Below are positions 44,795 through 54,887 of a DNA stretch of 64,000 bases, piece after piece. Positions within the stretch are counted from its first letter, which is position 1. Each line of letters opens with the position of its first letter. The notes under the pieces were generated by a model. That model saw nothing but the letters and a program-made list of their open reading frames with translations. It did not search any database and was not told the origin of the DNA. Source of the stretch: Chenopodium formosanum (lineage: Eukaryota > Streptophyta > Magnoliopsida > Caryophyllales > Amaranthaceae). The translations under genes were made by a program, and so were the position numbers. The stretch is taken from positions 13,020,001 to 13,084,000 of the forward strand of contig CM044876.1 of the NCBI GenBank assembly GCA_024500155.1, written 5' to 3'.

Positions 44795-45614
44795 AATTAA
44801 TTCATAACACAATCTTCTCTCCATTCACTTTATTTCTCACATTTTTCAGTCACCATACCTTAATATATTGTTATAAAACGACATAAAATTTGACATTTTT
44901 TATTGGTAAGACAATAATAATGTTCAATAAGGATACATGTTCAAATTGACACGTAAACCACTTTTTATATTGTCATTTTTAATTTTTAAATAATTTGGCC
45001 ACATATAAAATGTACCGATGAACGTCGCCTTCGGCATACCGCACATGGTTAGCATAGCTTTCGAAGTATAAATCGCATCGACTAATGTAAAACTATGAAA
45101 ATTTGAGCTTAATAAGCTTGTCCTTAGTGGATTTGTTGAACTTTAATGTAATCAATTAAGCTTGTCCCACTCACAACTCACTTGCTACTTTGCTAGGTTA
45201 TTACTTTCACACTCTATATTAACGATTCAAAGATTTCCCTATCCCTATCTCTTATAAAAAGTGGGAAAATACTCTTATGAATAGTGTCAAGACTATTATA
45301 CCCTTAAAAAAATTAATTGACATATTTACCCCCAATTAAAATTAATTTTGATGCATTTAAGTATTTAACCTTTCGTATTTTTGTCCTCTATTTCTTTTGT
45401 TTATCTTCCTTCTTATCATTCTAACGAAAAGTCCAAAACTCCTCATTTCTCAATTTCCTCTTTTCTCACGAACTCCTTTTCTGGTTGCTGGATAATACTA
45501 TTAACATGTCAGTTTCCATTCCGGTACCCCCGGTCACCACCCACCGCTGCGATAATTCTATAAGGATGATGACCCTACTGGTTGCTTTTTTATACGTAAA
45601 GTTTGTGCAATCTT

Positions 45615-45960
45615 TTTTTTTTTTTTTTTGACAAAGGGCAACTCAAAACAAACAGAACCTAATACAAATAACTAAGTAACTGACGTCTTCTAGCTGAAGT
45701 AGCCAGCTGGTGAGCAGGGAGTACATCATCTATTTGTTTATGTTATACGAAGAGGTGAATAAGCATACTATTCGGAGACGCCCGTATCTGGTTAGAGTAA
45801 GGGACAACTCAAGATTGGTGGAGTTGACGGATGAATGCAATAATGGTACCTTCGTAGTGGTGGAGTGTAATTGCTTGGATACCATTAAAATGATAAACCA
45901 AAAAAAAAAAAAAAACATAAGAGTAATACTTTGATGTAATCTCTTTTAGTTGTGTTTATA
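45615..45960 (-). mobile_element. LINE 3'-end fragment, antisense
   Basis: A T-run at 45614-45630 is followed by GACAAAGGGCAACTCAAAAC. Read on the minus strand, this is a UTR ending TTTGTC plus poly(A), as in plant LINE tails. The 5' limit and target duplication were not found; the right boundary given is a guess. Confidence 0.4.
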
Positions 45961-47048
45961 GGGGAATCAAACAAAGCAACTCATTTGATGAGTCTTTTAC
46001 GGAATGCAGCAGTTATGTCTTACATATGAGGTACTATAGTCTTATGCTTTTGATTAAGAGGTTGTTTGAAGATGTATTTTGCTTTAGTTACTGTGTCATT
46101 GGCTCGATTTTTATCCTGGGAAAAGCTTATAGTTTATGATTATAGGAAAGAGTTAAGACGTACTCATACATCATCAGCTAAATACTCGTAGCTCATAAAT
46201 GTTATCTCCTCCATTATATGGTCCAAAGACTATCTAATTGCAGGGAAATATACTACGTAGCCTTTGTGCCAGGGTGTTCATTGAGGGTTTTGTCCTCTCC
46301 ATAACACTCCTATTGTAGTTATCGAATGATGCAATAGCTTTGATTGCCTTTTTTTTTTATATAGTAATGCGTACATTGGCGAGTTATAATATATATATGA
46401 TCATTTTTAAAATAAATAATCATATCACAAATCATTTTTCAACAATTAAATAAATTAAGATAAAATCTTTTATTGATCGTCCTAAGACAAGTATAATTCA
46501 ACAGCAACTCAAAGTACGTAAACTTTAAGGTTCGAATTTATAACTCCCCTACGATGGCTAGCTGTATCGCGCGCATCGCGCGCATAGGCTTCCCTATTTA
46601 AAATAAAAAATAGAGTCCAAATTTGGAATCGTTACAATTCACCTACTGATCATAAAATTTACTGATTGAATTTTATACCTTTTTTTTTATATTTTTTTGA
46701 ATTTTATACAAACTAATTCTTACTCAGGGGCCGTTTTCTAAACACTAGTGATTAATTTTTTGTCAAGCATGGTCGCATGGACCATAGAGGACGATAAACG
46801 TATATGTATATTAATTAAACTAAGTGGTTTTTATTGATAATTGTATCAATTGGGTACAACAAATTATTGGTTTACTAGATTAGGCCCCGTGCCATACACG
46901 ATATAGTAAGTCCAATTTGTATAAAAAAAGTAATTAAGTTTAACAAATAAATTTTGATAAAACATACCCATTGAATATATAGAAATTATATTGTCATAAT
47001 TTATACTAAAAGGCAAAGCAAAAGATTAATGCTAATACCATGTTTTAG
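45961..47048. other. Intergenic, no gene seen
   Basis: AT-rich DNA. A small CG-rich word, CGCGCGCATCGCGCGCAT, at about 46568 stands out. No coding or RNA gene could be supported. Confidence 0.45.

Positions 47049-47049
<1 letters not shown>

Positions 47050-47125
<76 letters not shown>
47050..47125. repeat. (AT)n microsatellite, left
   Basis: About 37 uninterrupted AT units. Confidence 0.98.
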
Positions 47126-47126
<1 letters not shown>

Positions 47127-47442
47127 CAAGTTTTACTCGGTCAGTATTATAAAGGTTACTTTATTCTTTTACAAGTGGTGTCATATGGTATGACTAGTCG
47201 CACACAACACACGTTTAAGGATTTAAGTGATGTTAGTTTTAAAGTCATTTCGTTATGTAGGGAATATTTCAAGCATTACTCCAAACTTAAACTAAGCCGG
47301 TGTCTATGAGGATCCGCCCAACAAACTAATTGGCGACCTTACATTCAATGACGACCGGATCGTCATGCGGACAGCGAACGCTGCCCCTGTCCTTCTCAAT
47401 AATAAGGACGTCTAGGAAGGTGGTGCTGGCAGACGCCTGCTC

Positions 47443-48005
47443 TTAATCAGCAGCCTTGTCCATCTTTCGAAGATGGCTCTTGGTGCCCTGGATGGTCGGG
47501 CCACCGCCTGAGAACCCGCCTGCTATGGTGTAGACCGACTCTTTGTCAATGTCCGAGCTACTAGTAGGCTGGGCAGTCTTAGACGACTGTCCCGGGTTCT
47601 TCTTATTAGTCCCTTTGGACTTGGAAATGTAGGACTTCAACATCCCCTTGTCAGTCATACGATCCAACGCTCTCTGCAAACTGAAGCAGTCGTTGGTGTC
47701 ATGGCCAATTTCCTCATGGTATTGGCAGAATTTGTTCTTTTTCAGTGACTGGACAGAACTCTTCATTAGATTCGGCTTCTCAAGAGACAACTGATCCTTT
47801 ATCTCCATGAGGATGGAGTTGCGGTCTTTGTTAAACTCATACTTGGGGACGGACGACTTAAACTCTTTCTTTTTCTTCTAGGACGGCTGGTCAGAATCAC
47901 TAATCGCCCAGACTTCTTTTCTCTTTTTTGCTCTCTTCGTTTTTTTCGCCGGCAGAGCAGACCTGTTGTCTTTTTGTTTCTCATACTTCTTGGAGTTTGA
48001 CTAAT
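47443..48005 (-). pseudogene. Ty3/gypsy gag-region fragment
   Basis: On the minus strand the frame reads a lysine-rich stretch, a TAG at 47880-47878, then PKYEFNKDRNSILMEIKDQ, a CCHC-like FCQYHEEIGHDTNDCFSLQ (C-x2-H...HD...C) and LDRMTDKGMLKSYI. It ends near ESVYTIAGGFSGGGP, as at the gag/protease boundary of plant Ty3/gypsy elements. The fragment is about 180 residues with no LTR, protease active site or pol nearby. It lies between two (AT)n arrays. Confidence 0.85.
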
Positions 48006-48012
48006 TGTAAGG

Positions 48013-48013
<1 letters not shown>

Positions 48014-48093
<80 letters not shown>

Positions 48094-48100
48094 ATATATA
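48014..48100. repeat. (AT)n microsatellite, right
   Basis: About 38 AT units ending in GATATATATAAAA. Confidence 0.98.
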
Positions 48101-48556
48101 AAATTTAGAACATTTGAGTAAAAATTTAGAACGTTAAAATTTAGAACATTTGTGTGAGTAATATGTTTAGAACATGTGATTTAAGAATTAGAACAAGTGA
48201 TTAAAAATTTATAAAATTTGCTTTATGAAATTTTAATCATATGAGTAAAATTTAGAACATCTATTTTTTAGATTATGAACATGTGAATACAAATTTAGAA
48301 CAACATGATATAGAATATAGAAAGTGTGGGTGAATTTAGAACATACGAGTAAAAAAATAGAACATACGCTTTAAAATCTGGAACATATAATAAAAAATCT
48401 TAGAACACACGTTTTAAAATTTAGAACATATAAGTTAAAATTTTAGAACAAGTTATTTAAAATTCATGACATCAAAACACAACTAATTTATGGTTTAGAA
48501 CATGTGAATAATGAATTAGAACATTTGAGAACACCTAAAGAAAAGTTTAGAACATT
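48101..48556. repeat. Degenerate minisatellite, AGAACAT-based
   Basis: About 20 irregular copies of a 20-30-bp unit built on AAATTTAGAACATNTGAGTA. Spacing and sequence vary, so it is old or evolves by slippage and short insertions. Confidence 0.8.
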
Positions 48557-48557
48557 A

Positions 48558-48604
<47 letters not shown>

Positions 48605-48608
48605 ATAG
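48557..48608. repeat. (TG)n(TA)n microsatellite
   Basis: TG units pass directly into TA units, with one interrupting TTTA. Confidence 0.95.
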
Positions 48609-48855
48609 AGCTATTTGCATTACTAATATACATTTTCTAGTGTTTTTGTTGAGTTGGTATTATTTTGTAGGAATTTGCAGATTTATGATAATTCTCGAGC
48701 TTATTGAGCCACCACGAAAATATTAGAGTCGGATCGTATTTTATGGCCGAGTATTTTTAAGCCCAAGACCGAGTTAAAGGAATTTGGTTCGGTGATTAAA
48801 AACTCAATTAAGTGACAGAGGTCCAATATTCCCACAAAAAATACGGACCAAGCTA

Positions 48856-49114
48856 CTCCCTCCGTTTTATAATACTTGCTCCATTTCTATTTTTTGCACT
48901 ATTCATTTGTCCTACTTTGACTAATGTTTGTGATTTATACATAAGAAAAAATATAGTCTTGTGGGTACTTGTTGGAATCATCTTAATGAATAGATTATTA
49001 ATTTTCAATTGTTAGAATTTATACTTATTGGTAATTAAAAATGTATGTGATTAAAGATTAACATCGGCATGCGTGTCCAAGAGAAATGGAGCAAGTATTT
49101 AAAAACGGAGGGAG
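48856..49114. mobile_element. Stowaway MITE
   Basis: The ends CTCCCTCCGTTTTATAATAC and AAAAACGGAGGGAG, with TA outside (48854-48855 and 49115-49116), define a canonical element. CTTGCTCCATTTC and its inverted partner GAAATGGAGCAAG extend the arms. Confidence 0.9.
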
Positions 49115-49390
49115 TAATTGAGAACTTGGACTTAAGTTAACAAGTTCCAACTCTGAAACCCGATTCTCACAAGAAAAGCCAAGTTCGTTGCCCTAGTTAA
49201 TCGGGCCTGATGGGGCGGCGCAATGCCCGATTGAGCGAACTTGATGCCTCGAGTTGAGCTGACTTGTAACATCAGTGGGCTTCGTTGTTAAAGGCCCAAT
49301 TAATGGCAGCCTATGAAGAATTAGATGGGTTGTTTTCCGCAAACATGACAGCGCCCTAGCATGAATATTTAACTTTTGTGTAAAAAACAC

Positions 49391-49478
49391 AGGAATATTT
49401 AACTTATCGAATACTTGAAGGCGACAGGTATATTACAATATATATTCATTATTTTACTCATGGATTATATCGTCCAGA
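49391..49478. repeat. Left ~90-bp direct repeat of the DUF569-like unit
   Basis: Runs from CAGGAATATTTAACTTATCG to CGTCCAGAAAA. It matches 50902-50988 in the same orientation, with about ten differences by eye. Confidence 0.85.
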
Positions 49479-49955
49479 AAAAGCATGGACACACCTTAGA
49501 AGCTCAACAACCACAAAGATAACTTTAAAAAAAAAAAAAAAAAACACTTAGGCAATCGTCCCAAGTATAACACCGAATATAATTACATAGATTACTTTTA
49601 GTCATTGTAAGAATATTTGAAGTAGAATATTGACAGTGAACAGAGGCAAGCAACTGTATGAACATAGTTGCAACAGATAGAATAACAAATTAAAATGGTA
49701 CAATACTAATTAATAAACAATGATGTCATGAGATTAAAAAAATACATAATATATCTAATGAAACTCTAATACGAGTAGCAATCAAGAATATACTTGGTCA
49801 AGATATCATTAATGTAACAATCTAAATCCAAAAAGGTAACAATTGCAATTATTAGCAAATACAGCCAATATGATGAGAGTTACATATATTTAAGAACATA
49901 AATAAATCACTAGCATAATCTGTAGGTAATCATGATTAATTGATGAGGAACGTTG

Positions 49956-50745
49956 TTAATGCTTGTTGTTAAAACAGACAGAAACATCTCTTTGTTTACC
50001 AACCTTGGTATGCACATTAACATCTCCATTAGTTTGTGTACCAGATCCATTGATGTTATGTCCTGAATTCATCAACGATGAGCCACCACCGTTACCACTA
50101 CCAATAACATCGGGAACGTTATTAAAAACCACCTGTCCTACCTGATATACACTTTGTTTCGCCTTTTGCTTAGTCTTACTATTATCAGAGGCGGAGCCAG
50201 GATTATTTAAAAATAAATTATCGTTACTCTTTTGAGTCATATCAACAACTTCTACCGTCCAAGACCCTACATCATCATCATCATTCCACCCTGACTGAGT
50301 AAGCAATGATCTTAAGTAGTACGAGATATAAGGTACATATACCCTAGGCCTCAATTGCAACTGTATACCGTTAGGACCGTAACCGTCTTCAAAGGTATTT
50401 GAATAATCATTGACAGGCATGAGATTAATCTGAAATATTTTGACATTACGGTTGAACTGCTGATGATTGTTCTTGAACTCTACGTACAAGTCGCCGGCAC
50501 CATCCAATACAGGCCAATTTTCTTGTCCGACCATCAAGGCCGTCACCATATATCGAATAGTGAGCACCTTGTCGTAGATGCTGTTCAGACGCAATTTTTG
50601 AGGTCCTAACCAAGTCACTCACTCTCCACTCTGTACTTTGCGGCATTGGCTTATTTGCAACATAATGGTGAAGGCTCACTGATTTTTGATCTTCATTAGC
50701 ATTTAGGTAATAGCCATTCAATGACCTTAGCCGTATCACCTCCAT
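49956..50745 (-). pseudogene. DUF569-like (fascin/actin-crosslinking-like fold) gene, frameshifted
   Basis: The frame beginning at 50745 reads MEVIRLRSLNGYYLNANED and WRVSDLV, resembling the start of plant DUF569 proteins (VRLRS...YL.A.ED...W.V). Near 50600, at an A-run, it must shift by one base to continue into LRLNSIYDKVLTI, GQENWPVLDGAGDLYVEFKN and a C-terminal Asn/Gly-rich tail (NNVPDVIGSGNGGGSS, GTQTNGDVNVH). No intron signals explain the shift. The joined product would be about 260 residues. Either it is a pseudogene or there is a base error at the homopolymer. Family assignment rests on pattern similarity only. A deleted sister copy lies at 38376-39298. Confidence 0.6.
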
Positions 50746-50901
50746 GTTTTTTTTTTTTAGTGCAAAATGGTTAGAATATGATGAATAGTCACAAACTCAC
50801 AAAGTCACAATATAAATACAAAGAGTCCAGGGTTTTCATAAGGGTTGATATTGGAATTACATATTACAAATATAAATAAAGATATTCTATATTTATCTAA
50901 C

Positions 50902-50988
50902 AGGAATATTTAACTAATTGAATACTTGAAGGGGACAGGTATAGAACAGTATATATTCACTATTTAACTTATGGATTATATTGTCCAG
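50902..50988. repeat. Right ~90-bp direct repeat of the DUF569-like unit
   Basis: Direct counterpart of 49391-49478, running from CAGGAATATTTAACTAATTG to TTGTCCAGAAAA. Confidence 0.85.
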
Positions 50989-50999
50989 AAAATGTGCTT

Positions 51000-51195
51000 T
51001 ATGGATGAAAAAGTTAAAATTCCAAGCCCACGTTGTTAAAATTTAGAGAAATTTTCAATGGAGCCATGTGCTTTTGTTCATTCTTAATGGTAACAAAATC
51101 TTTGGTAAATTCTCTTAAAATATAGCATTATTTTTTTTTTTTTGTAAAATTTGTTGATAAAAAAAAAAAAAAAAAACCTTTAAATGCACCAATTT

Positions 51196-51245
<50 letters not shown>

Positions 51246-52858
51246 TTAAAAGCTTTATCGTAAAAAGAAACCCAAAGTTAAAAAAAATTGTTCAAAGAAA
51301 CCTAGTATCACTAATTAACTTAATTAACCTTTAATCTCTTCTAATTACTCTCTAACTCTCACTTAACTATTTAATAATTAAACTAATTTATAAATTAAAA
51401 ATAAAAAATAAAACCACCACCACTGTAACCACCAACCTAGCCACCTTTCTTTCTCTCCCTTTCCCCTAGCAGTCGTTCCCCATCGGTGAACAGCCGCCGA
51501 CCCCCTTCCCTTTCCCTCTTTCCCCTTTACCACCTCAGCCACGAAAACCACCTCCAAAGACATCTACCTCGACCTCGATGGGGGCGGCTGCTACTTCACT
51601 TTTTCCCGGCCCCCTTCTTTAACCATCATCAACATTATTCAACCATTTAGAATCATTCAATTTTTCAATTTTGAAGAAGATAAAATGAGTGAGGAAACTA
51701 AGCTTGCAATAGACACTGGAAAACATGGTGCGAAGATCGGAAATCGCCATTGACGGGGTTAATTTGCATAATTTGTGGAATTTATTGCTGATTTTTTCCT
51801 TTTTTTTAATTAGGAATTATTTTATAGAAAGGGTATTTTAGTAAATTTATTATTTGGAGCCAAAATGATATTTAAATTTTGGCGCCAAAAGCATTTTGAA
51901 GTTTAAGGTTTGACTTTTACCACCTCACAAAAACACAAAAATTGTTTTTACCACCTCCACATCCAAAAGTTTTATTTTACCACCTTATACAAAAAATAAA
52001 GATGGATTTTACCACCACAACCCAACTGCGGTGACGGAAAGTTGATGTAGGCCCCACTATTTTTCATTTCCCTCCACATTAAAGGGTAAAAACCCGATTT
52101 CCCTCTCTCTTCCTTTTCTCACCTTTCTCATTGAATTTTTTGAAATCTTACCATCAATCTCTCACCTTCCTCCATTTAATTTTCTGAATTCTTACCTCTC
52201 TCCTCTCATTTTCTAAAATCTTACCTCTCTCCTCTCATTTTCTGTAATAGTAAAACCCTAAGTCTCAAAATTTATCACTAGCTTTCGCATTTGGCACCAC
52301 AAATCCGCAACAACTCAGCAAGAATTTGTCATCTTTAACGTGGAGGGGACCAAAAGCTTGTGTCATGCTGCAATTGACAAGCACCAGCATCTAGGGGTGA
52401 ATATGGTCTGGTTTGGTGCGGTTTGAGTCTAAACCAAACCAAACCGCAAGATACGGTTTGGTCAATTTTCCAAACCAAACCAAACCATATTAGTATTGAA
52501 ACCAAACCAAACCAAACCGTAATAATGCGGTTTGGTGCGGTTTGGTTTGCGGTTTATGGTGAGACGACATTTTTTCATTAATAAATTTATAATAAAGTTT
52601 TCTGCGGATATCTGGACAAATTTGGTGCATTCTGGAAATTTTCGACTTCCGTACTCGATGAATTTTTTCGGAAAAAATATTTTAAGTTTTTTTCATTGCT
52701 TTAAATAAACAACTGTAAAGTTAATTTAATTAAAAAAAGCTGAAATTGCATTAATAAATAAAAAATTACACTATTGATGGAATTTGAATAAAGCTTAAAG
52801 AAATTAAAATCAACTTAACAACTTAAATTGTCTAATAAATCATAAGAAAAGCAATGTT
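51000..52858. other. Intergenic with homopolymers and repeat fragments
   Basis: A-runs at about 51160-51176 and 51199-51240. A TTTTACCACC-rich arm at about 51905-52020 resembles the terminal repeats of the Mutator-like elements elsewhere in the window, without a visible partner. At 52395-52560, AAACC/GGTTT words (CCAAACCAAACC and GGTGCGGTTTGG) form inverted low-complexity arrays. No gene is supported; the frame at 51378-51563 is a composition artefact. Confidence 0.5.
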
Positions 52859-53360
52859 CTAATCTTTCTTTTCTTTCTTAATTCTTTTCAAATTCTTGTC
52901 TGAGCCTTCTTCTTTGTCCATTACTTTTGCTAAGAGACATCCATTAGGGGATCTACACTCTATTTTAGTATGGATAGTCTCTCCCTTAGCTAAAACTCCA
53001 TGCTTCTTCTCTACCCAAATCTTCTTCTCCGTAGAGTCAACTTTTCTCTTTCCTTTGTCTTTAGTAGCACCCTTCTTCTTAGGCAACACAGGAGTCTTAA
53101 ACTCAATCTTTTCACCTAGGCGTTCCTTAGCAGGAATTTTCTTGTCCCCAAGGCGAGTCTTCACATTGGTCTTCTCTACTTTGATTTGGTCCTTTTGAGA
53201 TCTCCCATCTAACCTTTGCTTCACATCATTGGACAAAGAAGGTGGAACCTTTTGGGTAATCACCTCCCATAAAGGCCTAGCACACCAATACTTGTCAAAT
53301 CTTTCAACTTGGTGTGAAACAGGGAATTCATAGTCAAGAAGTCAATTCTGGTGGCTCGAT
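52859..53360 (-). pseudogene. Lysine-rich open frame, possible retroelement remnant
   Basis: On the minus strand a frame opens with DYEFPVSHQVERFDKYWC and RPLWEVITQKVPPSL upstream of the first ATG-like position. It continues with repeated RLG-type words (VKTRLGDKK, AKERLGEK) and a very basic stretch. The last 100 residues are about one-third Lys/Arg. It ends at TAA 52859. Repeated RLG words with a basic region recall the gag or linker parts of plant retroelements, but I do not recognise a domain. Nothing around it suggests an intact element. Confidence 0.35.
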
Positions 53361-53559
53361 ATGCTGTCTAATTATCCAATGATGATCGATTTATGATTCT
53401 CTGGTTGCAATACAAATACTATTACACCAACATCGATCTACCAGTAAATGTGATGGTAACCAACTTAATTTATTTTTTTTTCATATAAAAAGAGTTTGTA
53501 AGGTAAAGAAAAATAATAGAAAGCCCTCCTTACGAGGGGAAACTCATTTACTAGTAAGC

Positions 53560-53583
53560 AACTTGTATGAATTTTTTCTGTCA

Positions 53584-53627
<44 letters not shown>

Positions 53628-53639
53628 TATATGAATTTT
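53560..53639 (+). mobile_element. Poly(A) micro-insertion with 16-bp duplication
   Basis: TTCTGTCAC plus about 38 A (53576-53623) sits between AACTTGTATGAATTTT (53560-53575) and AACTTATATGAATTTT (53624-53639), which differ at one base. It fits an almost completely 5'-truncated LINE insertion. Confidence 0.75.
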
Positions 53640-53996
53640 AACTAGGATTTGTAAGTAAGCAACTTATTGAGTAAGCTGCTGCTTAAATTGAGATTCTTCA
53701 TAGGTAAAGTACAAAGTACTATTATTGGGAGATACACTCATGCATGCCCCATTAAGATAAAATAGGTGTAACTGCATAAATTTATAAATTATAATCCATA
53801 CATTAAGCTATAATTGGATAATAACATGCATAACATAACATTTATTCATTTAATCAACAACACCACGATTAAACATAACATTTATTCAAGTAATCACAAT
53901 GCAATGGAAACTTATTATTAATACTTACATGATCGGAATTTATTTAGTTTAAGGTAAGCCAAACCCGGCCATTATGACGATGATGGAGTGTCAAGT
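53640..53996. other. Probable 3' flank of the hevein-like gene
   Basis: AT-rich, with no gene. CATAACATTTATTCA occurs twice (near 53833 and 53874), each followed by AATCA within a few bases. Confidence 0.4.
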
Positions 53997-54230
53997 TCAA
54001 GGAGCATGCTTAGGAATTTTGCGAGTAGAAGGAACATGATCATCAGTTTGTGGGATGGCATCGGCATCCGGACATGCTGGGCCTCTTAGACCACAGTAGC
54101 CAAACACGCTACAGCACTGATTTGGGCCGCAGTCACTAGTCTGATTACATGTTCCGGCCTCCCCGCCCTACCCCATTGATGTTCCAACTAACAAGTTTGT
54201 GATCATCATAATTATCACAAACATCTTCAT
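53997..54230 (-). pseudogene. Hevein-like antimicrobial peptide precursor with in-frame amber codon
   Basis: A 78-codon frame starts at ATG 54230 and ends at TGA 53997. Residues 1-20 are a typical signal peptide ending TSMG. Codon 21 is TAG (54170-54168). After it the same frame encodes a chitin-binding hevein-like domain with six cysteines at 28, 34, 39, 40, 46 and 53: spacing C-x5-C-x4-CC-x5-C-x6-C, with QCCSVFGYCG carrying the Ser/Phe/Tyr chitin-contact residues. A 24-residue proline-containing tail follows, like the removed C-terminal propeptide of Caryophyllales peptides. No intron or second start bypasses the stop. It is either a recently disabled gene, a polymorphic null or a base error. 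The family acts against fungi by binding chitin outside the cell. Confidence 0.85.
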
Positions 54231-54330
54231 TATAACGTAAAACGTTTAATTTTTCTATTTTTCTTGTACCTTTGTTTGTGTTTTTCTTGATTGTAATTAA
54301 GGGTGGAATGTAATCAAGGTTGATGAGAAG

Positions 54331-54342
54331 GTATATATATTG
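54331..54342 (-). promoter_or_regulatory. TATA box of the hevein-like gene
   Basis: TATATATACC on the minus strand lies about 100 bp upstream of ATG 54230, leaving an A/C-rich leader of about 70 nt. The promoter looks intact despite the stop codon. Confidence 0.55.
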
Positions 54343-54372
54343 AAATAAATAGGGTAATATGTCCTTTAATCA

Positions 54373-54395
54373 AGAGTTAGTCACTGATTTCTTAC

Positions 54396-54433
<38 letters not shown>

Positions 54434-54445
54434 TTAGTCACTGAT
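54373..54445 (+). mobile_element. Poly(A) micro-insertion with ~16-bp duplication
   Basis: AGAGTTAGTCACTGAT occurs at 54373-54388 and again at 54430-54445. Between them lie only TTCTTACC and about 34 A. TTACC before the A-run matches the end of the LINE at 3903-3921, so the source may be that family. Confidence 0.85.
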
Positions 54446-54539
54446 GGCGGCTTAAGATAATAAAGATAAGTCATTTTAATTGAAACATATATGTTCCATA
54501 CATTCATGATCTCGATCTTTTCCGCATGCTAACAAACAT

Positions 54540-54598
54540 TTTCGGGGTTTTCCCGTCAAAAAAAATAAAAAAACAAACATTTTCGGGGTTTTCCCGTC
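54540..54598. repeat. Direct repeat, 27-bp units
   Basis: ACAAACATTTTCGGGGTTTT followed by CCCGTCA occurs twice, separated by an A-rich spacer of about 14 bp ending in AAAAAA. It may be another tail-only insertion with a long duplication, or a local duplication. Confidence 0.7.
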
Positions 54599-54887
54599 AC
54601 AACCCGTTACCTAGATAGCTTATCTCTTGACTTGTCTTTAATGAATGTAGTTATTGAGGGTGGTGGTAAATGAATGAAGTCCTATTCTTGTAAACAACAT
54701 TGAAGTTCAGCGTTTTTTTTTTTCTTTGAGGAAACTGGCAGAGAAATATTATTAAAGGAGATCAATTTCCGCAAAAGGACCAAAACATACAAATTCATCA
54801 CTATTTATTTCAATATATAAACCTTTAATTTTTCTATTAATAGTTGGTATTGTATTATTAATCCTAACTTTAGACCATTTATTTTAA

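Noticed and set aside
49391..50988. LTR retrotransposon with ~90-bp LTRs
   Set aside because: The repeats lack TG...CA ends, there is no primer-binding site or polypurine tract, and the interior encodes a DUF569-like protein on the minus strand.
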